Shown: positions 16,133-22,756 of the stretch, in pieces
Numbering within the stretch: the first letter of the stretch is position 1
How the letters are laid out: each line of letters starts with the position of its first letter
Origin: a virus
Direction: 5' to 3' (one strand)
Virus record (IMG/VR): IMGVR_UViG_3300032770_000082
Location: 1 to 27,771 of that record
Length of the DNA stretch: 27,771 bases
Notes under the pieces: model-generated
Told to the model about the DNA's origin: nothing
Database searches by the model: none
Seen by the model: the letters and a program-made list of their open reading frames with translations, nothing else
Made by a program: the position numbers and the translations under genes

Positions 16133-16339
16133 TTAGCCCTCTCTAACATAAAGAACATGGGCGCGGCGCAATTGCACATCCCCGATTTTGCAAAAGCCCC
16201 AGGGCTCGCGGTCCGCTCCGCTTGCAAAGAAGCGCTTACGCGCCTCGATGAAGTCTTGCTCCTCGGTAAATTCAAACACCAGCTCTTCATTGTTGATAAG
16301 CTTGAAGGTAAGCGATCTCGTCAGTTCAATTGCTGCCAC
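16133..16339 (-). CDS. 68-aa hypothetical protein, GTG start
   Basis: The frame is open to 16504, but most of that lies inside the terminase gene. GTG 16339, with TTGGAG eight bases upstream, gives 68 aa beginning VAAIELTRSLTFKLINNEEL, then VFEFTEEQDFIEARKRFF and ending AHVLYVREG. Alternating strands and one helix suggest a small alpha/beta domain. No family is recognised. The start lies inside the end of the preceding 29-aa membrane gene, so translation is probably coupled. Confidence 0.55.
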   Translation of the reverse strand: MAAIELTRSLTFKLINNEELVFEFTEEQDFIEARKRFFASGADREPWGFCKIGDVQLRRAHVLYVREG

Positions 16340-16410
16340 GGTATTAGCTCCAAAATGCGAACGACACAGCCAAAAGCGAAGAGATAGAAGAGAACGCGAA
16401 GGACACTCAT
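16321..16410 (-). CDS. 29-aa membrane peptide coupled to terminase
   Basis: ATG 16410 overlaps the terminase stop (ATGA at 16407-16410). Translation gives MSVLRVLFYLFAFGCVV followed by RILELIPWQQLN and TGA at 16321-16323. The first 20 residues form one hydrophobic helix with an Arg near the start. The coupling is the main evidence that it is translated. The next gene's GTG lies inside it. Confidence 0.45.
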   Translation of the reverse strand: MSVLRVLFYLFAFGCVVRILELIPWQQLN

Positions 16411-18275
16411 CTCGTATATTGCCCTTTCCAAGCGGCTTTGCGGGCTTCTTCCTTTGCCTTGGCCCTGATATCGCCAAAGGTCTGCCGCACAATGCCGCCC
16501 ACAAAACTATCGCCTATATCGGGAGAAACCCCCTTCGCCTCGGCTTCCTGGCACTTCGCCCAAGTAAGACCGCGCTGCAGCAAATTATTGCGCTGGCGTT
16601 CATACCAAGCCTTATGCGCGAGCGCGGCGGCAAATACCCGATCATCATGCTCATGCTCGGGCGCGCCGATATCCGAGCCCTCTTGGCGGATACCTTCCAT
16701 CTCGGTTAGAAGCGGGCCGGAGCGAATAATCATCTGCTTAAGGACGAATGAATCGCGCATCTGATTTAAGAGCGTCATCTTATTCATCTGGTTCGACACC
16801 CAGCCATAGGCAAAGCCCGCTTGGCCCATGGAATCGGGGCGGTGATAGAGATACCAGCGCGCTCCTTCTAGCGCGTTCATGAAATCCTTAGGTATTTCGG
16901 GCTCACCTAATTGCGGCGCCATCGCACGAAGCTGCTGCTTTAATTGCTTGAGCCCTTGCATGACGGCGGTCCCGGGGCCCTGCACCTCTATATTGATCTG
17001 ACAATCGCGGTAGATCGCAGCCAAATGGCCCAAAACCCAGGTCAAATGATAGGTTTCGCAATCGGGCGAGGCCCATTCTGCGACTTGAACAATGCGGTCC
17101 GCATAGCTCCGCCACACAGAAATGCAATGATTATCCTGGTGATCATTCCTGCCATAGGCGGGATCAACTCCAATACAGTACTCAGCCCCTAATTTCGGCG
17201 CCTCCCACATGCGCAAATGGGCATGCGAGGCATATTGCACCTGGTTTAGGTCCATCAAATCCGTGCGCGTGCCGGTGAAGGTATCGGAAAGCACATAGCG
17301 ATAGGCCTTGAACTTGACTTGGCCCGAGCCCAATACCGCCTTTAGATCTTCCGCCAAGCGCTTGGCCGGGAAGAAATGCGAGCCCGTCGAGATAAATGCC
17401 TCATGCTCATGCCACGGAAACTCCTGGGCAATCATGCCCTCACTCATTTCCGTCTTTTCTTCATTGCGATACCAAGCCAATTGCTCGGGCTTGATCTGAT
17501 AGTCATAGGCCTCGGATACCAATTCCGCCTTCTCACGCTCTTCATCCGTGGGCGGATCGATCATAAGCTCGGCATAACGCGGATCTGTTTTCGGGATCGA
17601 ATAGATTTCGGGCTTGGCCCACCAGCCGATGAAGGTCGCGCGCTTGGTGTGCACATCTTCTTGCGCGTTTACCCACATTTTCTGAAAATGATTGAAGCCA
17701 TTGGCCGTGCTCTCGAAAATATAGAGCCGATTGGGATGACTTTGCGCCATCGTCTTGAGCAAGGAATCAACGCCCTTGGGATCGCCCCAGAAGGCGCATT
17801 CCGTCGCGTGAATAAAATTATAGGCTTTGGAGCGGCCGAGATTGCCGCCACGCCGCACACCAGCCGCTAGATAATCAAGTGTGGAACCGTTCTCCAGCGA
17901 GAGCATGGAGCGATTATTGACCGCAACGCGCATCTTATATTTACGCGGCAGACTATCCAAAAACCGCGTCATGATATGGCGGAACTTATCCTTGTTCTCA
18001 GCGGTGTCGGCAATGAGCGCGCCTTGCAAACGGTCATGCATCAGCATCCAGAAAAGATCGATCGCAATGCCGATGGTGGACATGCCGAGCTGGCGGGCCT
18101 TCAAGAAGACAAAGAACCTAATGTCATCCTCAAGCCCGCGCGCCAATTGCTCCAAGAACAAAAGCTGCGCCGCATAGGGCACAAGCTTGCCGTCATCGTT
18201 CTCTTTGGAATCGATACGCAGATTTTCGATGAACTCCAGAAATAAGGGAAGCCAGTTGGCTTTCTTGCCGCTCAT
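16407..18275 (-). CDS. terL: Terminase large subunit
   Basis: A 622-aa two-domain packaging motor. The ATPase domain has a deviant P-loop KARQLGMST (residues 59-67; the usual Lys before Ser/Thr is Met), Walker B with FIHATE (154-159, catalytic Glu 159), and the coupling motif ESTANG (188-193). The nuclease domain begins EYCIGVDPAYG with Asp 371 as the first metal ligand, and a later acidic cluster, EHEHDDRVFAAALAHKAW, fits the last ligand region. The protein cuts concatemeric DNA and pumps it through the portal using ATP. Length and order agree with the family. The small-subunit partner should be one of the basic or HTH proteins just upstream, but none is recognisable by motif. Confidence 0.9.
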   Translation of the reverse strand: MSGKKANWLPLFLEFIENLRIDSKENDDGKLVPYAAQLLFLEQLARGLEDDIRFFVFLKARQLGMSTIGIAIDLFWMLMHDRLQGALIADTAENKDKFRHIMTRFLDSLPRKYKMRVAVNNRSMLSLENGSTLDYLAAGVRRGGNLGRSKAYNFIHATECAFWGDPKGVDSLLKTMAQSHPNRLYIFESTANGFNHFQKMWVNAQEDVHTKRATFIGWWAKPEIYSIPKTDPRYAELMIDPPTDEEREKAELVSEAYDYQIKPEQLAWYRNEEKTEMSEGMIAQEFPWHEHEAFISTGSHFFPAKRLAEDLKAVLGSGQVKFKAYRYVLSDTFTGTRTDLMDLNQVQYASHAHLRMWEAPKLGAEYCIGVDPAYGRNDHQDNHCISVWRSYADRIVQVAEWASPDCETYHLTWVLGHLAAIYRDCQINIEVQGPGTAVMQGLKQLKQQLRAMAPQLGEPEIPKDFMNALEGARWYLYHRPDSMGQAGFAYGWVSNQMNKMTLLNQMRDSFVLKQMIIRSGPLLTEMEGIRQEGSDIGAPEHEHDDRVFAAALAHKAWYERQRNNLLQRGLTWAKCQEAEAKGVSPDIGDSFVGGIVRQTFGDIRAKAKEEARKAAWKGQYTR

Positions 18276-18817
18276 CAGCTTGTCGGTGCCGCAGGCGCGC
18301 CAGCCGCCCCTTTGGCATAATCCTTCCGGTAGCGCGAGAAATCATAACCATGGCGCGCAAATTCCTTGGCAGCATCATCAAGCGCCATGCCGCGCGATCC
18401 CATCATTACCGCCGTCTGTCTCAAACCCTCTTCCACCTCAGCGGCAGAAAGCATCTCAACCTTGCCATTGCGGACATAAATCTTTGGCCCCGGCGGCCCA
18501 ACCTTAGCCCGTGATTTCTCCTCCCCCTTGCGCAGCGCCTCATTACCCGTGGCGCCACCACCCGCCCAACCCCATCCCGCATTAGAAGGAGCCGGCTTAC
18601 TAAAACTCTCCCGCTTGGGAGCCGCCGCCATGAACTCTTCCTCGGTAAGCTTACGCCCCTTAGGCCAGGACGTACCTTCCGGATCCGGCTTATATGTCAA
18701 TTTAGGCAGCGAGCCCGTCTCGCGCCACTTGCGAAACGCCCGCGCACCCCGCGTCACCTCATCCCCATAAGCCGCACGCGGCTCCGGCACTTGCCTGCCA
18801 ACCCGGTCAACCGGCAT
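18275..18817 (-). CDS. Hypothetical protein with MPxDxxG N-terminus, upstream of terminase
   Basis: ATG 18817 makes a TGATG overlap with the preceding stop and gives 180 aa beginning MPVDRVGRQVPEPRAAYGDE. That N-terminus resembles those of the two zincin-like proteins (MPVDVVGTP and MPTDVIGKP). The body is basic and probably disordered (SFSKPAPSNAGWGWAGGGAT, GEEKSRAKVGPPGPKIYVRN), with a C-terminal helical part (MALDDAAKEFARHGYDFSRY). It overlaps the terminase start (TGATG at 18273-18277). A small-subunit terminase role is possible because of position, but no HTH is evident. Confidence 0.65.
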   Translation of the reverse strand: MPVDRVGRQVPEPRAAYGDEVTRGARAFRKWRETGSLPKLTYKPDPEGTSWPKGRKLTEEEFMAAAPKRESFSKPAPSNAGWGWAGGGATGNEALRKGEEKSRAKVGPPGPKIYVRNGKVEMLSAAEVEEGLRQTAVMMGSRGMALDDAAKEFARHGYDFSRYRKDYAKGAAGAPAAPTS

Positions 18818-18999
18818 CAGCGCCACTCCTCTTGCCGCGAACCCGCCGCCATCTGCTCCGCCCGCAAACGCTGACGCCGCTGATGCGCATAAACCTGATC
18901 CAAATGCGTATAAAGAACCGGCCTTACCCCCACCACCGGAGCCCCGCGCAAATCATCCGCCCAGGCCTTCGTGTCATCACTGCCCCAAGTCGTCTTCAT
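18817..18999 (-). CDS. Small 60-aa hypothetical protein
   Basis: ATG 18999 is preferred because it overlaps the upstream stop (ATGA at 18996-18999). The product starts MKTTWGSDDTKAWADDLRGA and ends with a basic helix (YAHQRRQRLRAEQMAAGSRQ). The helix may bind nucleic acid or a partner protein. No family is recognised. Tight coupling on both sides supports translation. Confidence 0.55.
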   Translation of the reverse strand: MKTTWGSDDTKAWADDLRGAPVVGVRPVLYTHLDQVYAHQRRQRLRAEQMAAGSRQEEWR

Positions 19000-19253
19000 C
19001 CCTTGCGCTTCGCCTCCTTCTTCCTCTTCCGCCAAGCCCGCTGACGCTCCGCACCCGTCATCGCAACCCCATGCTTCGGCCGCCGCCCAACCCTACCCCT
19101 AACCTTCTTCTCAACTACCCCCTCCGCCTCAATCAACCTCACCGCCTTCGGTCCCAACCGAACCACCGTGCGCTGAGGCGCAGAAACCCGCACCACCATA
19201 CGCCCAATCTGAGGCGCACCCAGTGCCTTCCTCTGCTCTAGCTTCGAGGCCAT
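18996..19253 (-). CDS. Basic 85-aa protein, candidate terminase small subunit or DNA binder
   Basis: ATG 19253 is chosen over TTG 19259. The protein starts MASKLEQRKALGAPQIGRMV, then has VVRLGPKAVRLIEAEGVVEK, and ends in a strongly basic segment (MTGAERQRAWRKRKKEAKRK). Endings of the form MTxAERQRxxRxRRK are widespread in small phage and plasmid DNA-binding proteins. It is the first gene after a 73-base gap, and could bind DNA near that gap, for instance as a packaging-initiation factor. That is inference. Confidence 0.55.
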   Translation of the reverse strand: MASKLEQRKALGAPQIGRMVVRVSAPQRTVVRLGPKAVRLIEAEGVVEKKVRGRVGRRPKHGVAMTGAERQRAWRKRKKEAKRKG

Positions 19254-19326
19254 GGGCAACTATGGAGTTTCGTTACGAAGAGTGCAAATATTTTTGGGGC
19301 GGGGAGGGTGGGGAGGCTCCGAATTT
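19254..19326. promoter_or_regulatory. Intergenic element with G4-like tract and 11-bp palindrome
   Basis: The largest non-overlapping gap between 13842 and 22136 holds GGGGCGGGGAGGGTGGGG at 19296-19313 on the plus strand (four G-runs with single-base loops, an ideal quadruplex pattern) and the perfect palindrome TTCGTTACGAA at 19269-19279. On the minus strand a weak TTGCAC/CATAGT pair with 17-base spacing ends just before the next gene. It may be a local promoter or operator, or a packaging-start site. Confidence 0.4.
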
Positions 19327-19773
19327 TCACTCCCCCGTCCCATCCAGATCAGGCCAGACGCCATAATGCGCACGGTACTGGAGGGCCAGGTAGACGCGGT
19401 TAGGACAACGTGACCTACCCTCCTCCCAGGACTTGATCGTGCGGTGGTCGGAGACATGCAACACGCGCATGATTTCCGCATATCTAACACGAGATTTCTT
19501 AATCCAGGCCGCTATTTGCCTGCCATCCTGCTTACGCTGGAGCGCGGCCTGTAATTGCTTGAGCTTGCGGTTATCGCGGACACGGCGGCCCTGAAATCGT
19601 ATACCCGAGGGGGGGTATTTTTTGGGCTTCGGGTTGACTGAAACACCCTCCTCCCTAGTTTCCAATTTAGCCTTCGCCTTTGCCCTGCGTTGGTGTGTTA
19701 GCCAATCCCTTGGTGTCTCTTTGAGATTAGCCCATTCCTGCGGGTGTGTTTGGTTGCCCAGGGTTTCTGTCAT
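19327..19773 (-). CDS. HTH DNA-binding-like protein
   Basis: A 148-aa basic protein. Residues 1-75 are hydrophilic and Lys/Arg-rich, probably disordered (HQRRAKAKAKLETREEG). Residues about 85-135 look like a small helix-turn-helix domain: GRQIAAWIKKSRVRYAEIMR, then VLHVSDHRTIKSWEEGRSRC, then PNRVYLALQYRAHYGVWP, reminiscent of XRE-type and antitoxin HTHs where TIKSWEEG forms the recognition helix. The start at 19773 overlaps the zincin gene by 47 bases and lacks a clear ribosome site. It may regulate late genes or be the terminase small subunit. Confidence 0.6.
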   Translation of the reverse strand: MTETLGNQTHPQEWANLKETPRDWLTHQRRAKAKAKLETREEGVSVNPKPKKYPPSGIRFQGRRVRDNRKLKQLQAALQRKQDGRQIAAWIKKSRVRYAEIMRVLHVSDHRTIKSWEEGRSRCPNRVYLALQYRAHYGVWPDLDGTGE

Positions 19774-20452
19774 TTTGGCTTAGGGTTATGACCCTGTTTA
19801 TCATGGCGTCGGTGTTGATGTGATCTCTTAGCCATTTTGCGGCTTTTGGGAAGTCTTTTTTTGTGCCTTGGGGATCGATCATGTATCGGGCTAGGGCGTC
19901 GGCTATGGCTTCTCGCGCGTTTGGGGGGTTTTCGTAGTCGAAGTGCATGGAGTGGAATTCTTTGTTTAGCTGAGGGTCTTTCGTTACGTCCTTATCCAGG
20001 GTATCTGAGAGGAATTGTAGTTTAACATCAATGGCATGGCCAGTCTCGTGGGGAATGGCGCGGTTCGCCGTATTGATGTCTTTGGTGTTGAAATCGATCG
20101 CTGGTTCATAGGCTCCCTTGCCATGGAGCCAGTCTGATTTGTATTTCGTCTCCGATGAGGTTGTGTCCTCTCTTGTTACCCATTGGATATGGCCTTGGGT
20201 AAGGAGCGCGGCTAGATCCTTGATCTGCTGCATGGAGAGCGGAGTGCTGTGATCTTGACCACCCGCTATAAACCTAGAGTTGAGTTTGCGGCCTTCTGGG
20301 TCTGTACCGGTCTGGGGTCCTGTGGGGCCTGGCTGCGGGAAGGCGCGCTCTTCGGGTGTGAGCTGTGAGGGGTAACGGTTCCATTTCGCCCAGTCTGGAT
20401 AAGATTTAGGTGTCCATGTGGCTCTAGGCGTGCCGACAACATCCACAGGCAT
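19727..20452 (-). CDS. Zincin-like metallopeptidase 1 (HETGH)
   Basis: A 241-aa protein. It begins MPVDVVGTPRATWTPKSYPD. A DPEGRKLNSRFIAGG block lies at residues 51-65. The HExxH zinc site is AIPHETGHAID with H135, E136 and H139. A likely third ligand is in NAREAIADALARYMIDP (E181 or D185), placed about 40 residues later as in many gluzincin-like peptidases. The C-terminal block (FPKAAKWLRDHINTDAMINR) is shared with the next gene. Proteolysis is inferred from the motif; the substrate could be a host or virion protein. No signal peptide is seen. Its plus-strand sequence looks more T-rich than that of its neighbours. Confidence 0.7.
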   Translation of the reverse strand: MPVDVVGTPRATWTPKSYPDWAKWNRYPSQLTPEERAFPQPGPTGPQTGTDPEGRKLNSRFIAGGQDHSTPLSMQQIKDLAALLTQGHIQWVTREDTTSSETKYKSDWLHGKGAYEPAIDFNTKDINTANRAIPHETGHAIDVKLQFLSDTLDKDVTKDPQLNKEFHSMHFDYENPPNAREAIADALARYMIDPQGTKKDFPKAAKWLRDHINTDAMINRVITLSQNDRNPGQPNTPAGMG

Positions 20453-20457
20453 TAGAG

Positions 20458-21216
20458 CTAATCCACTATGCTTGCTTGAGGCTGGTTTGCTTGTGACAGC
20501 GTGATGATGCGGTTGAGCATTGCATCGGTGTTAACATGATCTCGCAACCATTTGGCTGCTAATGGGAATTTCTTTTTCGTGCCGGCTGGGTCCACGAGAT
20601 AAAGCGCCAATGAATCGGCAAGCACTTCGTCTGCGTTTGGGGGTTTTTCATAACCGTAATGCATGGAATCGAATTGGCGACGCAATTCTGGGTTGGCCTT
20701 TGCATCAGTATCCAGATTTTGTGCGATGGTGCGCTTGCCTTCCGACCAGATCCCGGACCAATGCGTCATATCAATTGCGTGCCCGGTCTCATGGGGCAGA
20801 TCACGCGCTAGCGTGCCCATCCACCCGCCGGGCTGCGTAACGAATTGACCAAGCTTAATCTTAGGTGGGCCTACCAAATAGCCATCAAGTGTGGCGCTTG
20901 CACTGCCCGATTCCGTTCGCGCCGCTTCATCAGAAGCAAGCTCAGAACGCGGCACCCATTCGATTTGGCCATGCGTAAGCATCATGGCGAGTTGCTTGAT
21001 CTGGTTCATATCGAGAGGCGTCTTGCCATCTGCTCCACCCGCGATATAGCGCGAAGAAAGCTTTCGGCCTTCGGGGTCAACCGCGGTTTGCATCGGCGCA
21101 TTGGCCGGTGGCATCGAGAACTTGCGCTGTTCGGGCGTCAGTAGATCATAATTCTTATCGTAGTCCCGCCAAATGTCATTCGCGGTTTTTGGCTTCCCAA
21201 TGACATCGGTCGGCAT
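20458..21216 (-). CDS. Zincin-like metallopeptidase 2 (HETGH), tandem paralogue
   Basis: A 252-aa protein parallel to the gene downstream along its whole length: MPTDVIGKPKTAND at the N-terminus, DPEGRKLSSRYIAGG (48-62), a longer middle insert (about 100-135), DLPHETGHAIDM with H142, E143 and H146, PPNADEVLADSLALYLVDP with E197, and FPLAAKWLRDHVNTDAMLNR at the end. Both proteins keep all candidate zinc ligands, so neither looks dead. The 5-base gap between them and their collinearity show a tandem duplication that has diverged strongly. The start overlaps the preceding gene by TAATG at 21214-21218. Confidence 0.72.
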   Translation of the reverse strand: MPTDVIGKPKTANDIWRDYDKNYDLLTPEQRKFSMPPANAPMQTAVDPEGRKLSSRYIAGGADGKTPLDMNQIKQLAMMLTHGQIEWVPRSELASDEAARTESGSASATLDGYLVGPPKIKLGQFVTQPGGWMGTLARDLPHETGHAIDMTHWSGIWSEGKRTIAQNLDTDAKANPELRRQFDSMHYGYEKPPNADEVLADSLALYLVDPAGTKKKFPLAAKWLRDHVNTDAMLNRIITLSQANQPQASIVD

Positions 21217-22067
21217 TACTCTTCCCCATATTCCGCCATGCGCTGCTGACGCTCAAAATCACGCAATGCATCATAAGGAGCAGCCGATGGGGTCCAAAGC
21301 TGACCCGGATGCGCGCCCCAATCCGTTGGGGCTTGGTCGGCTGGAGGTTGAGGCTCTGCGGCCGGCTTTGTGATCGGGCGCTTGCCCTTCTTATCCCTGT
21401 TGGCCAGCATATAGGCGGCAAGCCCACCTATAGGTAAGCCTGCCATCGCCAAATTGGCTGTATTCTCCCTTGATGCATCCGCGCGCACCTCATTGGGCGT
21501 CATCGCGAACTCATCGCCTGTGCCGGGCTCATTCGGCGCACCCGGGCGTGCTGCAAGCTTATAGCGGGCGCGCTCCATCGAAGCACGTGCACGCTGCTGT
21601 ACTGCAAAGCTATCGAGAATAGACTGATGAAAATCCCGCATTTCATTGCGCACGGATTCATGCCAATCACCGGCCTGATGATCCCAGGCCTCGCCAAAGC
21701 GCTGCTTCATCCAGTTATGCACGTGATCGCCGCGCACTGCACCGGGTACGTCCTGCAATTCCCCCATTAACCGCGCGATATCCTGATCAAGCGGGGTCTG
21801 ACGCATCTCCGAGGAGAATTCGCGCGCTGTAGTTTGGCTATGAGGTGTTGCAGCCGATACCGGCGGCTGCAATTGAGCGGGCGGGCGCAATTCATGTAGT
21901 TCCGCCGGAAGTTCGATATAAGGCGCATCGGCAACAGGCGCCTTCGCCTTGACGATATCGCGGCCTACACCCAGCGTATCGCGATAAAGAGCAGGCGCTT
22001 GCGCTGCCTCTTGACCAGCTCGGCCAAGCTCTTCGATGTCTTTGAAGATCTGGAGCGGATTAGCCAT
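21216..22067 (-). CDS. Hypothetical late protein with C-terminal hydrophobic segment
   Basis: A 283-aa protein starting MANPLQIFKDIEELGRAGQE, immediately after the stop of the 22-aa peptide (TAA then ATG). Residues about 50-80 are Pro/Ala-rich. Residues 80-175 are helical with many Trp, His and Met residues (HNWMKQRFGEAWDHQAGDWH). A hydrophobic stretch (NLAMAGLPIGGLAAYMLANR) near residues 205-225 followed by DKKGKR resembles a membrane helix with a positive-inside end. Function unknown. As the first large gene of the late operon it may prepare the envelope or be packaged. Confidence 0.68.
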   Translation of the reverse strand: MANPLQIFKDIEELGRAGQEAAQAPALYRDTLGVGRDIVKAKAPVADAPYIELPAELHELRPPAQLQPPVSAATPHSQTTAREFSSEMRQTPLDQDIARLMGELQDVPGAVRGDHVHNWMKQRFGEAWDHQAGDWHESVRNEMRDFHQSILDSFAVQQRARASMERARYKLAARPGAPNEPGTGDEFAMTPNEVRADASRENTANLAMAGLPIGGLAAYMLANRDKKGKRPITKPAAEPQPPADQAPTDWGAHPGQLWTPSAAPYDALRDFERQQRMAEYGEE

Positions 22068-22136
22068 TTAGCGCTGCCCACGACGAATGGTTCGCGTACG
22101 CTTTGATCGACCTCGCCCTTGAAAGCCACCGCCCAT
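22068..22136 (-). CDS. 22-residue Arg-rich micropeptide, first gene of late operon
   Basis: ATG 22136 has AGGAGG five bases upstream, the strongest ribosome site in the region. Translation gives MGGGFQGRGRSKRTR followed by TIRRGQR and TAA. About 8 of 22 residues are Arg or Lys, with a Gly-rich start. The stop is directly followed by the next ATG. Like the 13-aa peptide at 13750-13791 it is strongly basic, so it may bind RNA or DNA. It could also be a leader peptide that sets ribosome loading on the operon. Confidence 0.5.
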   Translation of the reverse strand: MGGGFQGRGRSKRTRTIRRGQR

Positions 22137-22152
22137 GGTTTCCTCCTGTTCT

Positions 22153-22181
22153 CCTATAAAAAGCATACTCCCTCTTCCTAA
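22153..22181 (-). promoter_or_regulatory. Weak candidate late promoter
   Basis: Reading leftward, TTAGGA, a 17-base spacer and TATAGG match sigma70 boxes only partly (3 of 6 and 4 of 6). The position, between the leftward terminator and the first late gene, is right for a late promoter, with a leader of about 12 bases. A phage-specific promoter is equally possible. Confidence 0.25.
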
Positions 22182-22189
22182 GCCTTTAA

Positions 22190-22229
22190 ATAAAAACCAG
22201 CGCGCGAAGCGCGTTCGCCCTCTTGGGCG
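22190..22229 (-). terminator. Leftward terminator upstream of late operon
   Basis: Reading leftward, two compact stems occur in a row: CGCCC-AAGA-GGGCG then CGCGC-TTC-GCGCG, followed by CTGGTTTTTATTT. This would stop transcripts arriving from the right, insulating the late promoter from the regulatory operon at 23804-25258. Confidence 0.55.
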
Positions 22230-22474
22230 GAATTTCCCCCCTACCCCCCATTCTCGCTTAGCGAGAGGGCTTGCCGGTGGGTAATGGCTATGAATGACGA
22301 ATTGTGAACGCGGTGGACCACTTCCGCTTAGTCGCTTTAACGCCCAGGCCGCTACTCGGAATTCACCTTTGGGTCCCCGGCGTCGGGCTGGCCCTGCGAT
22401 TCCTCGCCCCAGTACCCGATTTGGCTTTCCCGGTATATCGATCCGCTTGCGTCAGAGGCGGAAACCCGGTAGAA

Positions 22475-22550
22475 GGGGGCGTCGATTGGTAGACGCCTCA
22501 GGCCTTCGGGCCTATCTAAACCCCCGGCCACAAACCGGGGGTTTCTTTTT
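22475..22550 (+). ncRNA. Candidate structured RNA with alternative terminator pairing
   Basis: Reading rightward, GGCGTC (22478-22483) pairs with GACGCC (22492-22497), and AGGCC-TTCG-GGCCT (22500-22513) makes a stem with a UUCG-type loop. The terminator stem follows. GGGGG at 22475-22479 could instead pair with CCCCC at 22521-22525, which is also the left arm of the terminator, so two exclusive folds are possible. The segment GATTGGTAGACGC resembles a tRNA-Leu D-arm, but no acceptor or T-arm is present. The 5' end is unknown. Confidence 0.4.
22518..22550 (+). terminator. Strong rightward rho-independent terminator
   Basis: AAACCCCCGG pairs perfectly with CCGGGGGTTT around a CCACAAA loop and is followed by CTTTTT. 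It ends any rightward transcript from the 22260-22517 segment. It supports the idea that this segment is transcribed as a short RNA. Confidence 0.75.
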
Positions 22551-22598
22551 GCGCTGCACCTAAACCTTGACTTTCCGATGCATATGCGCTAAGTCACT

Positions 22599-22619
22599 TC
22601 TACATCGCCGCGATGTAGA
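22599..22619. repeat. 9-bp perfect inverted repeat
   Basis: TCTACATCG and CGATGTAGA flank a 3-base centre. The size and symmetry suit a dimeric repressor operator; the small loop also allows a hairpin. It lies between the two terminators. Confidence 0.4.
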
Positions 22620-22657
22620 TCCTCGCCCGGTGCTGCCAATCACCGCCGAGCCCTAAG

Positions 22658-22698
22658 AAACGGCCTCCCCATTGCGTAAGCTCAAGGGAGGCCGTTTT
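22658..22698 (+). terminator. Terminator hairpin, possibly bidirectional
   Basis: AAACGGCCTCCC (22658-22669) pairs with GGGAGGCCGTTT (22686-22697), followed by TTAC rightward. In the other direction the arm is followed by GTTTCTTAG. The core GGCCTCCC/GGGAGGCC stem is the same as in the hairpin at 13714-13751. Confidence 0.6.
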
Positions 22699-22756
22699 AC
22701 GCTCCTGCGCGCAAATCATGCGCCTAAGCTAAAGCATCGACAACTGCTGTTGTTTT

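Noticed and set aside
18996-19773. Firm call of a terminase small subunit
   Set aside because: Two basic or HTH-bearing genes are candidates by position, but neither shows a recognisable small-subunit signature.
22440-22550. Possible tRNA-Leu gene
   Set aside because: Only a D-arm-like GATTGGTAGACGC segment is present; no acceptor stem, anticodon arm or T-arm can be formed.
22294-22563. Rightward open frames of 89 and 62 codons in the control region
   Set aside because: No ribosome site, GTG or weak start, no recognisable protein features, and the segment holds RNA stems and a terminator.
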